Positions 39,557 through 50,190 of a DNA stretch of 64,000 nt are shown in pieces (position 1 is the stretch's first letter; every line of letters starts with the position of its first letter). A model generated the notes under the pieces. It worked only from the letters and a program-made list of their open reading frames with translations, did no database searches and was not told the DNA's origin. The position numbers were made by a program, and so were the translations under genes. The stretch comes from Nemertoderma westbladi. Taxonomy: Eukaryota; Xenacoelomorpha; Nemertodermatida; Nemertodermatidae. The stretch lies in the NCBI GenBank assembly GCA_032718475.1, contig JAUCBJ010007287.1:43910-107909 (forward strand), given 5' to 3'.

Positions 39557-40159
39557 TCATACCTCCGCTGGAATTTCATCTAATCCACTCGCTTTATTAT
39601 TGTACATGCTTTTAATGCTTCTTTGGAGTTCGGAAGGTGTGAAGTCCCCTGTCTCTATAGGTAGTGTCTTGTCATATATATTCCTTGTAGGGCTGACCTC
39701 GATGTTTGGTGGTTGCCCAAGCAAGTTGCTGAATTGATTTTTCCTCTTCCCCACACGTTCTTCAGCACCATTGGCTTTGAGGTGCCCCTTTGCGCAACAT
39801 TTCCGACCAGATACCTCATTCACAATTTACCAGGTAAGTCTTGATTGTTGCTGTATGTGAGCAGTTGTAATTGCTTCAATTTTATCCTGTATGTACTTTT
39901 CCTGGCTGATGTTGTTGGCCAATTTAAGATCATCCTTAGCTTTCTCAACCTTAACTTTGTTAATGTTTTCGGTTGTTGGTTGTTCGGTTTTTACTTTGTA
40001 GGCTATCTTAAGATCTTCTCTCTTACAAGTAACCTCAGAGTTTGGCCATGGCACATATTGTTTTCGTTTGGGGCTCTGGGGGATATGCCTCTTAGCTAAT
40101 TCCTTGTGGGCTTTTATTATATTCTGGTATATTGAATCGGTGGACTGGTCTTCATCCAT
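39557..40159 (-). pseudogene. LINE family-2 copy A linker between endonuclease and RT
   Basis: Two frames (39827-40159 and 39557-39823) cover the charged linker (KRHIPQSPKRKQYVPWPNSE, EKYIQDKIEAITTAHIQQQS) and the start of the RT domain (FTPSELQRSIKSM, NKASGLDEIPAEV). They are separated by a stop at about 39824. No catalytic residues lie in this part. Confidence 0.75.
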
Positions 40160-40353
40160 TGACTGAAGTGTTGAACTTCTACTGTGTAAGCATCCTTTAC
40201 TGCATTGTCATTTCTGAGTTTTTCCCAGTCATAGTTGATTTGCTTGCTTGTCCTGGGTTTGCTGGCTCTCAAACTGAGTCTGATCTCTGCAGTCATAATT
40301 CTGTGGTCCGAACCAATTAGGTTGAACGAGCTGTATGCCTCGCAGTTGATCAT
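40117..40353 (-). pseudogene. LINE family-2 copy A endonuclease C-terminal strand
   Basis: FNLIGSDHRIMTAEIRLSL contains the SDHR motif (catalytic Asp-His pair region) that ends APE-type endonucleases. It is separated from the main endonuclease frame by stops at 40474 and about 40425. Confidence 0.75.
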
Positions 40354-40473
40354 GCTGTTTCTCCACTTTTTGTTTATAAGGATGTAATCCAGTTGTGCTT
40401 TGGTTCCATTAGGGTATTGAAAGGTTCATAGCTTCCCCTTACTCTTTTCGAATGTGGTGTTTGTTGGTATTAA

Positions 40474-41040
40474 TTAACATTCTTCCATTAGGTCTAAAAG
40501 TAAGTACCCATTTCTATTAGAACTGGTGTTATATTTGTAACCCTTGATGTCTTCTGGGCCAATTTGAGCATTCAGGTCACCAGCAATGACTTTAACATTG
40601 TGTTTCGGAATGTCCTTTATAAGTCCTGTCAGATCTTCATAAAACTTGACTGCTTGTTCTGGCTCTGAGGCATTGGTTGGACTGTAGCAACATATAACTG
40701 TTGCCTTGGGATTCCCATCAAATGTTGCGATCATAACCCTGGAATTTATAAATTCGATGTTGTTTAAGGTCTTAAGTGCAAATGGGCTTATCAGAATTCC
40801 TACTCCACCAATTGATGCATTGGCCAAGTTTCTTACTGTTGAGCTTGTTAATAACATCCATCCATTTCCAATATCATTCTTCTTCATGGCAGTGTCTTCA
40901 TGACAAATCCAATGTTCTCGGATGCAGATGATGTCGATGTAATATTCCATTGCCAGAGCGACCATGTCGCCCTGTTTGGTATGTGCTTTCAGCGTGCATG
41001 CGTTCATTGTAGCAATCTTTAGTGTCTTTTTACATTTCAA
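40474..41040 (-). CDS. LINE family-2 copy A APE-type endonuclease
   Basis: Recognisable elements are TMNACTLKA (N-terminal catalytic Asn), IICIREHWICHED (usual QE/QEH motif, here REH), SIGGVGILIS, VICCYSPTNASE (YxPT) and IAGDLNAQIG (GDxN), all expected of the exonuclease-endonuclease-phosphatase fold used by LINEs to nick target DNA. The frame ends at a stop after LLLDLMEEC; copy C reads on as KLIPTNTTFEKSKGK, so this stop arose in the lineage shared by copies A and B. Confidence 0.88.
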   Translation of the reverse strand: MKCKKTLKIATMNACTLKAHTKQGDMVALAMEYYIDIICIREHWICHEDTAMKKNDIGNGWMLLTSSTVRNLANASIGGVGILISPFALKTLNNIEFINSRVMIATFDGNPKATVICCYSPTNASEPEQAVKFYEDLTGLIKDIPKHNVKVIAGDLNAQIGPEDIKGYKYNTSSNRNGYLLLDLMEEC

Positions 41041-41055
41041 CAGGTTGGTTCTTCT

Positions 41056-41716
41056 TTCTTCTCTGTGTTAATAAAGTATTAATTAACAAAATATTACGCG
41101 AGAGAAAACTAAGTAGTAATTCGCTATACACAATTGTCGCCGTCGTAATACGTACATGACATGAATTACATAGGTCTAAGGCATGCTTCTGGTGTGAGTA
41201 GGTCTAAGGCATGCTTCTGGTGTGAGTGCTGTTAGCATTCTCCGTATTAAATTTTTTTTCTATTTCATCTAGTTCCAGAGTTTATTCCAAATTTATAACA
41301 GTGTATTTTTCATTAACATGTAGTTAAACTTTCTAAGAATAACGGTGAACATTAAATTTGATTCAATTACAATTATTTATTATTTATGATTCAATTATTT
41401 ATAACATAATTTATGTCATTTTTACAATTATTTATACAGCAAGTAATATAATTTGTGCTGTTTCTATCACTTATAATGTATATATATGTACAATCATTTC
41501 GTAATGTTAAAATTTTGGAATAAAACTACATACATAGTTGTTGCAAAGTACTTTGTGGTGTCCTAATCCTCGTGGCTTTATTTTCACTCACTCACTAACG
41601 TTCGTTCGTGTAATAAAGCCAGCCACGCGGATCATCACACTGTAAAGTGCTACTTTACACACAAGTATGTAAATAGTTATAATAAATTTTCAAAGCTTTT
41701 ATAACATGTTTCACAG
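41056..41716. other. Intronic sequence upstream of EGF exon a
   Basis: The first 60 bp match the intron following EGF exon c; 41390-41716 match the intron before exons b' and a'. A 28-bp unit (aggtctaaggcatgcttctg with a ggtgtgagt tail) is tandem at 41172-41227. ggctttatt/aataaagcc forms a hairpin around 41575-41630. Confidence 0.75.
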
Positions 41717-41842
41717 ATTTTAACGAATGCACATCAAGCACCCACAACTGTCTAACAAATGCTATCTGCACAAATATTGATGGAGGTTTTAATTGTGTTT
41801 GTAAATCTGGTTATTCAGGCGATGGTGTAACATTATGTGATG
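41717..41842 (+). CDS. EGF-like exon a
   Basis: 126 nt between TTTCACAG and GTAAGT, phase 1 at both ends, encoding one EGF-like domain: [36 protein letters not shown]. Six cysteines in the normal order. The usual calcium-binding start D-V-N-E-C here reads D-F-N-E-C. The hydroxylation-type pattern C-x-N-x4-F-x-C-x-C is present. Such symmetric exons can be duplicated or skipped without frame change and are common in fibrillin-like or Notch-like extracellular proteins. It is closest to exon a' (49264). LINE copies now flank it, so whether it is still transcribed is uncertain. Confidence 0.8.
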
Positions 41843-42121
41843 GTAAGTGGTAAGTTGGTAAATGGTAAGTAATTCATTGTTTGAATCATTATCATAAACA
41901 TCTCAACATTTACTGTAAAACTCAATTAAATCTAACCACTCAGCAAGACGTGGGGTGCGGGTACTCTCGCATTTATGATTATTTTGGTAGTGAACAGACT
42001 GTTTATCTGAATTATATTGTTTTCATTTACAGCTAGCTCTATACAATACTGTAGTGCATATACACTTCGACCCTTCCCCGGTGATCACCGCTTTATTTTG
42101 GTCTTGGTCTTGGTTATTGTA
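41843..42121. other. Intronic sequence downstream of EGF exon a
   Basis: Almost identical to 49390-49671 and joined to LINE family-2 sequence at the same point, showing the two segments are duplicates. Confidence 0.8.
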
Positions 42122-42123
42122 GT

Positions 42124-42867
42124 CTTGGTAGCATTTATATGCAATCCAACCTCCTTGGCAGCCCTCTCCACGTTATTTAGTAGGAGCTGTGCATCTGCTA
42201 GCGTATTAGAGAGCAGGGCGATGTCATCCGCGAAGTCGGTGTCTGTGACTGTAGTTGCCGGAAATCTACAACTTCTGCGTCCTTGAAGTGTGAATCCCAG
42301 ATCTTCACCCTTTGTGGCTGGCCTCATTGCGTAATCCAGTACAATTACAAATAGTAATGGTGCTAATGTGTCACCTTGAAGTACGCCAGCCAGGATTGAG
42401 AAAAACTCAGTTTCACCATCTGGTGAGAGTTGCTGTGCTTCTGTGTAACAATATAACAATCCAATGCCAGCAACGATTACTTCTGGTATTCCATAAGCTC
42501 TTAGGATTTCAAGCATTTTACCTATATGGATGGAGTCAAATGCCTTCTTGAAGTCCACAAAAGTTATGACTGCGGGGAGATTCTTTGACTTGATTCCTTC
42601 AATCAGTCTCTGCAGTGCAAGTATCTGAGCTATTGTTGATCTACTTGGTCGAAATCCGCTTTGGCTCTTACGCAGTAGTTTCTCTATGTGAGGCCTAATC
42701 CTATATAGAATCATTTTATTGTATATTTTGGCAGCTACAACAAGCAGACAGATCCCACGATAGTTTGTTGGTATACCGAGGTCTCCTTTCTTGGGGAGAG
42801 GCTTTAGTTGACATTTAGTCCAAATTGGTGGAGGCTTTTCCCCTTTTAACACTCCGGTTGCAAACAT
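42124..42867 (-). pseudogene. LINE family-2 copy B reverse transcriptase, truncated
   Basis: Starts at LKGEKPPPIWTKCQLKPLP and keeps NYRGICLLVVAAKIYNKMI, FVDFKKAFDSIH, AGVLQGDTLAPLLF and TDFADDIALL, so the fingers and palm are in one frame, better preserved than in copy A. The thumb and C-terminal domain are missing, and the last residues (TTITKTKTKIKR) come from flanking sequence. Cannot be functional. Confidence 0.88.
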
Positions 42868-42900
42868 TCAATAATGGTCTGTTTAACCCCCTTTTTTTTT

Positions 42901-43691
42901 TCATACCTCTGCTGGAATTTCATCTAATCCACTCGCTTTATTATTGGACATGCTTTTAATGCTTCTTTGGAGTTCGGGAGGTGTGAAGTCCCCTGTCTCT
43001 ATAGGTAGTGTCTTGTCATATATTTTCCTTGTAGGGCTGACATCGATGTTTGGTGGTTGCCCAAGCATGTTGCTGAAGTGATTTTTCCTCTTCCCCACAC
43101 GTTCTTCAGCACCATTGGCTTTGAGGCGCCCCTTTGAACAACATTTCCGACCAGATACCTCATTCACAATTTACCAGGTAAGTCTTGATTGTTGCTGTAT
43201 GTGAGCAGTTGTAATTGCTTCAATTTTAACCTGTATGTACTTTTCCTGGCTGATGTTGTTGGCCAATTTAAGATCATCCTTAGCTTTCTCAACCTTGTTA
43301 ATGTTTTCGGTTGTTGGTTGTTCGGTTTTTACTTTGTAGGCTATCTTAAGATCTTCTCTCTAACAAGTAACCTCAGAGTTTTGCCATGGGACATACTGTT
43401 TTCGTTTGGGGTTCTGGGGGATATGCCTCTTAGCTGATTCCTTGTGGGCTTTTATTATATTCTGGTATATTAAATCGGTGGACTGGTCTTCATCCATTGA
43501 CTGAAGTGTTGAACTTCTACTGTGTAAGCATACTTTACTGCATTGTCATTTCTGAGTTTCTCCCAGTCATAGTTGATTTGCTTGCTTGTTCTGGGTTTGC
43601 TGGCTCTCAAACTGAGTCTGATCTCTGCAGTCATAATTCTGTGGTCCGAACCAATTAGGTTGAACGAGCTGTATGCCTCGCAGTTGATCAT
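42901..43691 (-). pseudogene. LINE family-2 copy B linker and endonuclease end
   Basis: Frames 42901-43167 (NKASGLDEIPAEV end) and 43470-43691 (GSDHRIMTAEIRL) match copy A at high identity, with the intervening linker broken by stops and a 9-bp deletion relative to copy A (around 43300). Confidence 0.75.
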
Positions 43692-43811
43692 GCTGTTTCT
43701 CCACTTTTTGTTTATAAGGATGTAATCCAGTTGTGCTTTGGTTCCATTAGGGTATTGAAAGGTTCATAGCTTCCCCTTACTCTTTTCGAATGTGGTGTTT
43801 GTTGGTATTAA

Positions 43812-44303
43812 TTAACATTCTTCCATTAGGTCTAAAAGTAAGTACCCATTTCTATTAGAACTGGTGTTATATTTGCAACCCTTGATGTCTTCTGGGCCAA
43901 TTTGAGCATTCAGGTCACCAGCAATGACTTTAACATTGTGTTTCGGAATGTCCTTTATAAGTCCTGTCAGATCTTCATAAAACTTGACTGCTTGTTCTGG
44001 CTCTGAGGCATTGGTTGGACTGTAGCAACATATAACTGTTGCCTTGGGATTCCCATCAAATGTTGCGATCATAACCCTGGAATTTATAAATTCTATGTTG
44101 TTTAGGGTCTTAAGTGCAAATGGGCTTATCAGAATTCCTACTCCACCAATTGATGCATTGGCTAAGTTTCTTACTGTTGAGCTTGTTAATGACATCCATC
44201 CATTTCCAATGTCATTGTACTTCATGGCAGTGTCTTCATGACAAATCCGATGTTCTTGGATGCAGATGATGTCGATGTAATATTCAATTGCCAGAGCGAC
44301 CAT
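43812..44303 (-). CDS. LINE family-2 copy B endonuclease
   Basis: 163 residues nearly identical to copy A: IICIQEHRICHED, SIGGVGILIS, VICCYSPTNASE, IAGDLNAQIG. The QEH motif is intact here (copy A has REH). It ends at the same stop after MEEC. The Met at 44303 is internal; the true N-terminus (NACTLKA) is out of frame because of a 1-nt change near 44305 (catatgtcac against catgtcgc). Confidence 0.85.
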   Translation of the reverse strand: MVALAIEYYIDIICIQEHRICHEDTAMKYNDIGNGWMSLTSSTVRNLANASIGGVGILISPFALKTLNNIEFINSRVMIATFDGNPKATVICCYSPTNASEPEQAVKFYEDLTGLIKDIPKHNVKVIAGDLNAQIGPEDIKGCKYNTSSNRNGYLLLDLMEEC

Positions 44304-44396
44304 ATGTCACCCAGTTTGGTATGTGCTTTCAGCGTGCATGCGTTCATTGTAGCAATCTTTAGTGTCTTTTTACATTTCAACAGGTTGGTTCTTCTT

Positions 44397-45040
44397 TCTT
44401 CTCTGTGTTAATAAAGTATTAATTAACAAAATATTACGCGAGAGAAAACTAAGCAGTAATTCGCTATACACAATTGTCGCCGTCGTAATACGTACATGAC
44501 ATGAATTACATAGGTCTAAGGCATGCTTCTGGTGTGAGTAGGTCTAAGGCATGTTTCTGGTGTGAGTGCTGTTAGCATTCTCCGTATTAAATTTTTTTTC
44601 TATTTCATCTAGTTCCAGAGTTTATTCCAAATTTAAAACAGTGTATTTTTCATTAACATGTACTTAAACTTTCTAAGAATAACGGGGAACATTAAATTTG
44701 ATTCAATTGCAAGTTATAAAACCAATAAATCTCAACACAGTTAGACTAGATAGTCGTCAAATTTCAACATCAAACAGATAAAATGAGCGGGAAGTTCAAA
44801 CTGAAATTAAAAAGAAATTGAAACTGTATCGGTATTTAAAATTCAAAAGCAACGTTACATTAATTTCCTAACTATTAGTTGTATCAAAGTTGATTAAAAT
44901 GATTTAAAATGATTTAAAAATAATATATAAACATGAGAACTAAAGTAAAATGTTATTATGAGAGGTACTGTAAATGAAAGTAGAATTAAAGCACCAATCT
45001 GACTGAAGCTGCACCTACACTACACCTCTAAAATATTATA
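44397..45040. other. Duplicated flank, then unassigned AT-rich sequence
   Basis: 44397-44710 repeats 41050-41370 closely, including the 28-bp tandem. 44711-45040 shows nothing recognisable. Confidence 0.7.
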
Positions 45041-45047
45041 GAGGCCT

Positions 45048-45690
45048 TCAGTTAGTGATTCGCTGGTTCCCAATATCGAAGCGGTGTTTCCGATCAGGAT
45101 AGCTATCAGGATAAGCTGTAGTATGAGAACGGGGCTCATGTGTGTTGGTGTGGAGCCTCCTCCCGACTTCTTTAAGGAAAGCGGCTGTTCTTGGACCGGG
45201 GCGGCCAAATGTCTCAAAGGCAACTGGTTCGAACTGATAGCCCCGATCAATTAACTCCTGATACTTCCTGATCTTTACGTTCTCCTGATCCTTGGCTATG
45301 CGACCACCAATTGTTTGGCTTATTCTGAGATGGCTGGGGGCCAGCGGGTCGACTACTGTGGCGTCCCAGGTAAGTGTTCTTCCCTGGCTCCAAGGAACTA
45401 ATGTTACACCATCTACCCACTTCCCATCGCTCAAACAGAGACCTGGCGGTTCACGCAGGGATGGCATGCCGCAGCTGTTTAGTGATCGCTTTACGATATC
45501 GTTCAGCATGCTGTGGCGTGCTTGTCGACCTGCGCTCTTACTGCACGAGAGACCATGGAGACCGTCAGATTTAACGGGTTTACCGCACCGGAAACAGTCG
45601 TGGGGCTCCGTTACTTTACATCAAAGGCGGGTTGCTATTGAAATACGGAGCTGGGCATCTGTTAGTTTCAGGCCTAATGACGATACTGGA
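45048..45690 (-). pseudogene. Reverse-transcriptase-associated C-terminal module, fragment
   Basis: The ORF 45048-45509 carries LNDIVKRSLNSCGMPSLREP, DGKWVDGVTLVPWSQGR and LTWDATVVDPLAPSH, and upstream frames add CFRCGKPVKSDGLHGLSC and PVSSLGLKLTDAQLRI. I recognise this order (Cys-rich knuckle with GxHGLSC, RH..LND, EPxGL..DGKxxDGxTLxPW, WDxTV) from reverse-transcriptase-linked repeated ORFs in invertebrates. The D-G ... W-D-x-T pattern may be a nuclease-like fold; that is inference. Frameshifts near 45610 and 45660 and no RT in the vicinity make it a remnant. Confidence 0.55.
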
Positions 45691-45955
45691 TACTCAATTC
45701 ACGTCGATCCAACAGCCAGGGATTGGGTCGTCTATAGCGTTTCTAGTTCCTATTTTCTCTATTTATCAAGATTCCAAATATGTAAACCGTTTAGCAAGAT
45801 TTGTCTCACTTCTCCATATTCTTCTCGTTGCTTTTTTTTGCTTGCTAATACTTATCAGCACGACAAATAAACAAACATGCAAGCACACAACACCCAATTA
45901 TATTACTATTTTTTACAAATATATATCTTCAATAGTTTCATAATATGTTTCACAG

Positions 45956-46081
45956 ATGTTAACGAATGTGCATCAAGCACCCCCAATTGTCCAACAAACG
46001 CCGACTGCACAAATACCGATGGTGGGTTTAATTGCACTTGTAAATCTGGTTATTCAGGCGATGGTGTAACATTGTGTGATG
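45956..46081 (+). CDS. EGF-like exon b
   Basis: 126 nt between TTTCACAG and GTAAGA, phase 1-1. The domain reads DVNECASSTPNCPTNADC then [19 protein letters not shown], with six cysteines, the calcium-binding D-x-N-E-C start and the C-x-N-x4-F-x-C-x-C pattern of Asp/Asn hydroxylation. NCT in the domain is a possible glycosylation sequon. It is followed 365 bp later by exon c on the same strand. The host protein would be secreted or a membrane ectodomain; the rest of it is not in view. Confidence 0.88.
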
Positions 46082-46446
46082 GTAAGAATTAAATATTAAT
46101 TATTTATTGTTCAAATTCATTATCTAAAACATCTAATCATATTTTTAAACCTCATTTAAATCTAACCCCGCATCACAACATTAGGACATAAGAATTCAGA
46201 TAGTTGATAAAGACCGTTGTCTTGCAATATGTTATTGCCTGTCTACACGGCACTCTCCTATGATTATATTCCGAGCTCTCCAGGCGCAGACATTCTAGAT
46301 AACAGATGTTAATAACCAACCGGTATATTGTCGGCGATTGTGGTATATAGTGATGGGTCTTCAATTAGTGATCGACCATTGATTTCTTATAATATTATGT
46401 ACATCAGTGTTATCTTATACTTGTTTTCCAATGGTGTATATAATAG

Positions 46447-46572
46447 ATGTTGATGAATGTACCGGAAAAACACACAATTGCCACAGTAATGCCAACTGCA
46501 CAAATACTGACGGTGGATTTAGTTGCTCCTGCAAGTCTGGGTATTCTGGAGATGGTAAAGATGTCTGTGCAG
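46447..46572 (+). CDS. EGF-like exon c
   Basis: 126 nt between ATAATAG and GTAATA, phase 1-1. Encodes [18 protein letters not shown] then [19 protein letters not shown] and ends in VCAG. All six cysteines and the calcium-binding D-V-D-E-C start are present. Distinct from exon b in its first third, similar in the second half, so the pair b-c probably arose by an older exon duplication before the 1,654-bp unit itself was duplicated. Confidence 0.88.
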
Positions 46573-47065
46573 GTAATAAAGTGTTAATTAACAAAATATT
46601 ACACGAGAGAAAAGTAAGTATTATTTCATTATACGAAATATGTTGCCATTGTAGTCGACATTACTTGAAAAAATTAATGTATAAATTATAATGCTTAAAA
46701 TTATTTCATTATTATGTTATGAAATTACGACTATTGGCTAATGATAATTGGTTTTATTTCGAATTAATTTGCAAGCTACAGTATTTGTTTAGTCAACTTT
46801 ACACTTTAATTATAGACATAGAGATTATTTATCCATTATAATGAAATTTGACAAAAATATAATTTGCCATTTTTTTAATTTAGCTGTAATTTTTACTGGT
46901 TCCCATTCTACCCTGCATGGGGTGTATCGAATTGATTATATTCCAAAATTGTAACATTACTCAACGCCATTAGTATTAACAGCGAGTTGTTATTTAGCAC
47001 TTTACAACTTTAGAGGACATTACAGCATTGAATTGGCCTGTACATTTAGTATTGTATTTGGTATT

Positions 47066-47154
47066 ATTGTTTACGTGGTAACCCATGGCGGCGTTAAGTA
47101 ATGTCCACTAAGGGGACATAACTTAACGCCGTCATTGGATACCACGTAAACAAT
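47066..47154. repeat. Long hairpin in the EGF intron, 41-bp arms
   Basis: 47066-47106 pairs with 47114-47154 (attgtttacgtgg... against ...ccacgtaaacaat), about 35 of 41 bases matching, around a 7-nt loop within ccactaagg. Copy at 48720-48808. Confidence 0.85.
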
Positions 47155-47609
47155 AGGTGGAAATTTGCCTGACAGCCAGATAGGCCTATTGCATTACCTA
47201 CCGGTAGGCGGGGTATAGCTATTAATAACCAGTAGGGCCTAGCTATATTAATATAACATGGCTTCAAACGCCGCGATAAATATAAGCTAACTTATTTATA
47301 ACATAATTTATGTCATTTTTACAATTATTTATACAGCAAGTAATATAATTTGTGCTGTTTCTATCACTTATAATGTATATGTACAATCATTTCGTAATGT
47401 TAAAATTTTGGAATAAAACTACATACATACTTGTTGCAAAGTACTTTATGGTGTCCTAATCCTCGTGGCTTTATTTTCACTCACTCACTAACGTGCGTTC
47501 GTGTAATAAAGCCAGCCACTCGGATCATCACACTGTAAAGTGCTACTTTACACACAAGTATGTAAATAGTTATAATACGTTTTCAAAGCTTTTATAACAT
47601 GTTTCACAG

Positions 47610-47735
47610 ATGTTAACGAATGCACATCAAGCACCCACAATTGTCCAACAAACGCCGACTGCACAAATACCGATGGTGGGTTTAATTGCACTTGTAAATC
47701 TGGTTATTCAGGCGATGGTGTAACATTGTGTGATG
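47610..47735 (+). CDS. EGF-like exon b' (tandem copy of b)
   Basis: Same length, phase and splice sites as exon b. Protein differs by very few residues: SSTHNCP in place of SSTPNCP. The acceptor context here (aagcttttataacatgtttc) matches those of exons a and a', whereas exon b has a diverged acceptor flank, so exon b marks the left edge of the duplication. An intact open domain with six cysteines. Confidence 0.88.
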
Positions 47736-48100
47736 GTAAGAATTAAATATTAATTATTTATTGTTCAAATTCATTATCTAAAACATCTAATCATATTTTT
47801 AAACCTCATTTAAATCTAACCCCGCATCACAACATCAGGACATAAGAATTCAGTTAGTTGATAAAGACCGTTGTCTTGCAATATGTTATTGCCTGTCTAC
47901 ACGGCACTCTCCTATGATTATATTCCGAGCTCTCCAGGCGCAGACATTCTAGATAACAGATGTTAATAACCAACTGGTATATTGTCGGCGATTGTGGTAT
48001 ATAGTGATGGCTCTTCAATTAGTGATCGACCATTGATTTCTTATAATATTATGTACATCAGTGTTATCTTATACTTGTTTTCCAATGGTGTATATAATAG

Positions 48101-48226
48101 ATGTTGATGAATGTACCGGAAAAACACACAATTGCCACAGTAATGCCAACTGCACAAATACTGACGGTGGATTTAGTTGCTCCTGCAAGTCTGGGTATTC
48201 TGGAGATGGTAAAGATGTCTGTGCAG
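48101..48226 (+). CDS. EGF-like exon c' (tandem copy of c)
   Basis: Identical in protein to exon c, with the same splice sites and phase. Such identity over exon and intron indicates a recent duplication or gene conversion. Confidence 0.88.
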
Positions 48227-48719
48227 GTAATAAAGTGTTAATTAACAAAATATTACACGAGAGAAAAGTAAGTATTATTTCATTATACGAAATATGTTGC
48301 CATTGTAGTCGACATTACTTGAAAAAATTAATGTATAAATTATAATGCTTAAAATTATTTCATTATTATGTTATGAAATTACGACTATTGGCTAATGATA
48401 ATTGGTTTTATTTCGAATTAATTTCCAAGCTACAGTATTTGTTTAGTCAACTTTACACTTTAATTATAGACATAGAGATTATTTATCCATTATAATGAAA
48501 TTTGACAAAAATATAATTTGCCATTTTTTTAATTTAGCTGTAATTTTTACTGGTTCCCATTCTACCCTGCATGGGGTGTATCGAATTGATTATATTCCAA
48601 AATTGTAACATTACTCAACACCATTAGTATTAACAGCGAGTTGTTATTTAGCACTTTACAACTTTAGAGGACATTACAGCATTGAATTGGCCTGTACATT
48701 TAGTATTGTATTTGGTATT

Positions 48720-48808
48720 ATTGTTTACGTGGTAACCCATGGCGGCGTTAAGTAATGTCCACTAAGGGGACATAACTTAACGCCGTCATTGGATACCACG
48801 TAAACAAT
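48720..48808. repeat. Second copy of the intronic hairpin
   Basis: Exact 1,654-bp-shifted copy of 47066-47154. Confidence 0.85.
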
Positions 48809-49263
48809 AGGTGGAAATTTGCCTGACAGCCAGATAGGCCTATTGCATTACCTACCGGTAGGCGGGGTATAGCTATTAATAACCAGTAGGGCCTAGCTAT
48901 ATTAATATAACATGGCTTCAAACGCCGCGATAAATATAAGCTAACTTATTTATAACATAATTTATGTCATTTTTACAATTATTTATACAGCAAGTAATAT
49001 AATTTGTGCAGTTTCTATCACTTATAATGTATATGTACAATCATTTCGTAATGTTAAAATTTTGGAATAAAACTACATACATACTTGTTGCAAAGTACTT
49101 TATGGTGTCCTAATCCTCGTGGCTTTATTTTCACTCACTCACTAACGTTCGTTCGTGTAATAAAGCCAGCCACTCGGATCATCACACTGTAAAGTGCTAC
49201 TTTACACACAAGTATGTAAATAGTTATAATAAGTTTTCAAAGCTTTTATAACATGTTTCACAG

Positions 49264-49389
49264 ATGTTAACGAATGCACATCAAGCACCCACAACTGTCT
49301 AACAAATGCTATCTGCACAAATATTGATGGAGGTTTTAATTGTGTTTGTAAATCTGGTTATTCAGGCGATGGTGTAACATTATGTGATG
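49264..49389 (+). CDS. EGF-like exon a'
   Basis: 126 nt, TTTCACAG before and GTAAGT after, phase 1-1. DVNECTSSTHNCLTNAIC then [19 protein letters not shown]. It differs from exon a only at the second codon (V here, F in a), and its downstream intron is almost identical to that after exon a. It ends the visible EGF array, because LINE copy C begins 283 bp later. Confidence 0.85.
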
Positions 49390-50190
49390 GTAAGTGGTAA
49401 GTTGGTAAATGGTAAGTAATTCATTGTTTGAATCATTATCATAAACATCTCAACATTTACTGTAAAACTCAATTAAATCTAACCACTCAGCAAGACGTGG
49501 GGTGCGGGTACTCTCGCATTTATGATTATTTTGGTAGTGAACAGACTGTTTATCTGAATTATATTGTTTTCATTTACAGCTAGCTCTATACAATACTGTA
49601 GTGCATATTATTTCGACCCTTCCCCGGTGATCACCGCTTTATTTTGGTCTTGGTCTTGGTTATTGTAGTCTTGGTAGCATTTATATGCAATCCAACCTCC
49701 TTAGCAGCCCTCTCCACGTTATTTAGTCTGAGCTGTGCATCTGCTAGCGTATTAGAGAGCAGGGCAATGTCATCCGCGAAGTCGGTGTCTGTGACTGTAG
49801 TTGCCGGATATACTTCTGCGTTCTATAGTGTGAATCCCAGATCTTCACCCTTTGTGGCTGGCCTCATTGCGTAATCCAGTACAATTACAAATAGTAATGG
49901 TGCTAATGTGTCACCTTGTTTTTCATACCTCCGCTGGAATTTCATCTAATCCACTCGCTTTATTATTGGACATGCTTTTAATACTTCTTTGGAGTTCGGG
50001 AGGTGTGAAGTCCCCTTTTTCTATAGGTACTGTAGTGTCTTGTCATATATTTTCCTTGTAGGGCTGACCTCGATGTTTGGTGGTTGCCCAAGCAAGTTGC
50101 TGAAGTGATTTTTCCTCTTCCCCACACGTTCTTCAGCACCATTGGCTTTGAGGCGTCCCTTTGCACAACATTTCCGACCAGATACCTCAT

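Larger units (their letters stand above)
38150..41055 (-). mobile_element. LINE family-2 copy A (endonuclease plus reverse transcriptase)
   Basis: Most complete copy of this family: apurinic-type endonuclease, linker, reverse transcriptase and C-terminal domain appear in order on the minus strand, across five frames. The 5' side ends abruptly at about 41055 in sequence homologous to the intron after EGF exon c (gtgttaataaagtattaatt), so it sits inside the EGF gene region. The 3' end is near 38150 with a short A-rich tail. Confidence 0.85.
42122..44396 (-). mobile_element. LINE family-2 copy B, 3'-truncated
   Basis: Homologous to copy A from 38788 upward, but the reverse transcriptase is cut after HINATKT, where EGF-region sequence (cttcgacccttccccggtga then tcaccgc) begins. 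The 5' junction (gttaataaagtattaatt) is the same as in copy A. It includes the same internal stops as copy A. Confidence 0.88.
45940..49263 (+). repeat. 1,654-bp tandem duplication carrying EGF exons
   Basis: Exon b to b' , c to c' and b' to a' are each exactly 1,654 bp apart, and 45956-47609 and 47610-49263 are almost identical, with introns included. The last unit continues into exon a', after which LINE copy C takes over. Confidence 0.95.

Noticed and set aside
38471-44303. A single intact LINE polyprotein
   Set aside because: Stops and frameshifts interrupt all three family-2 copies.
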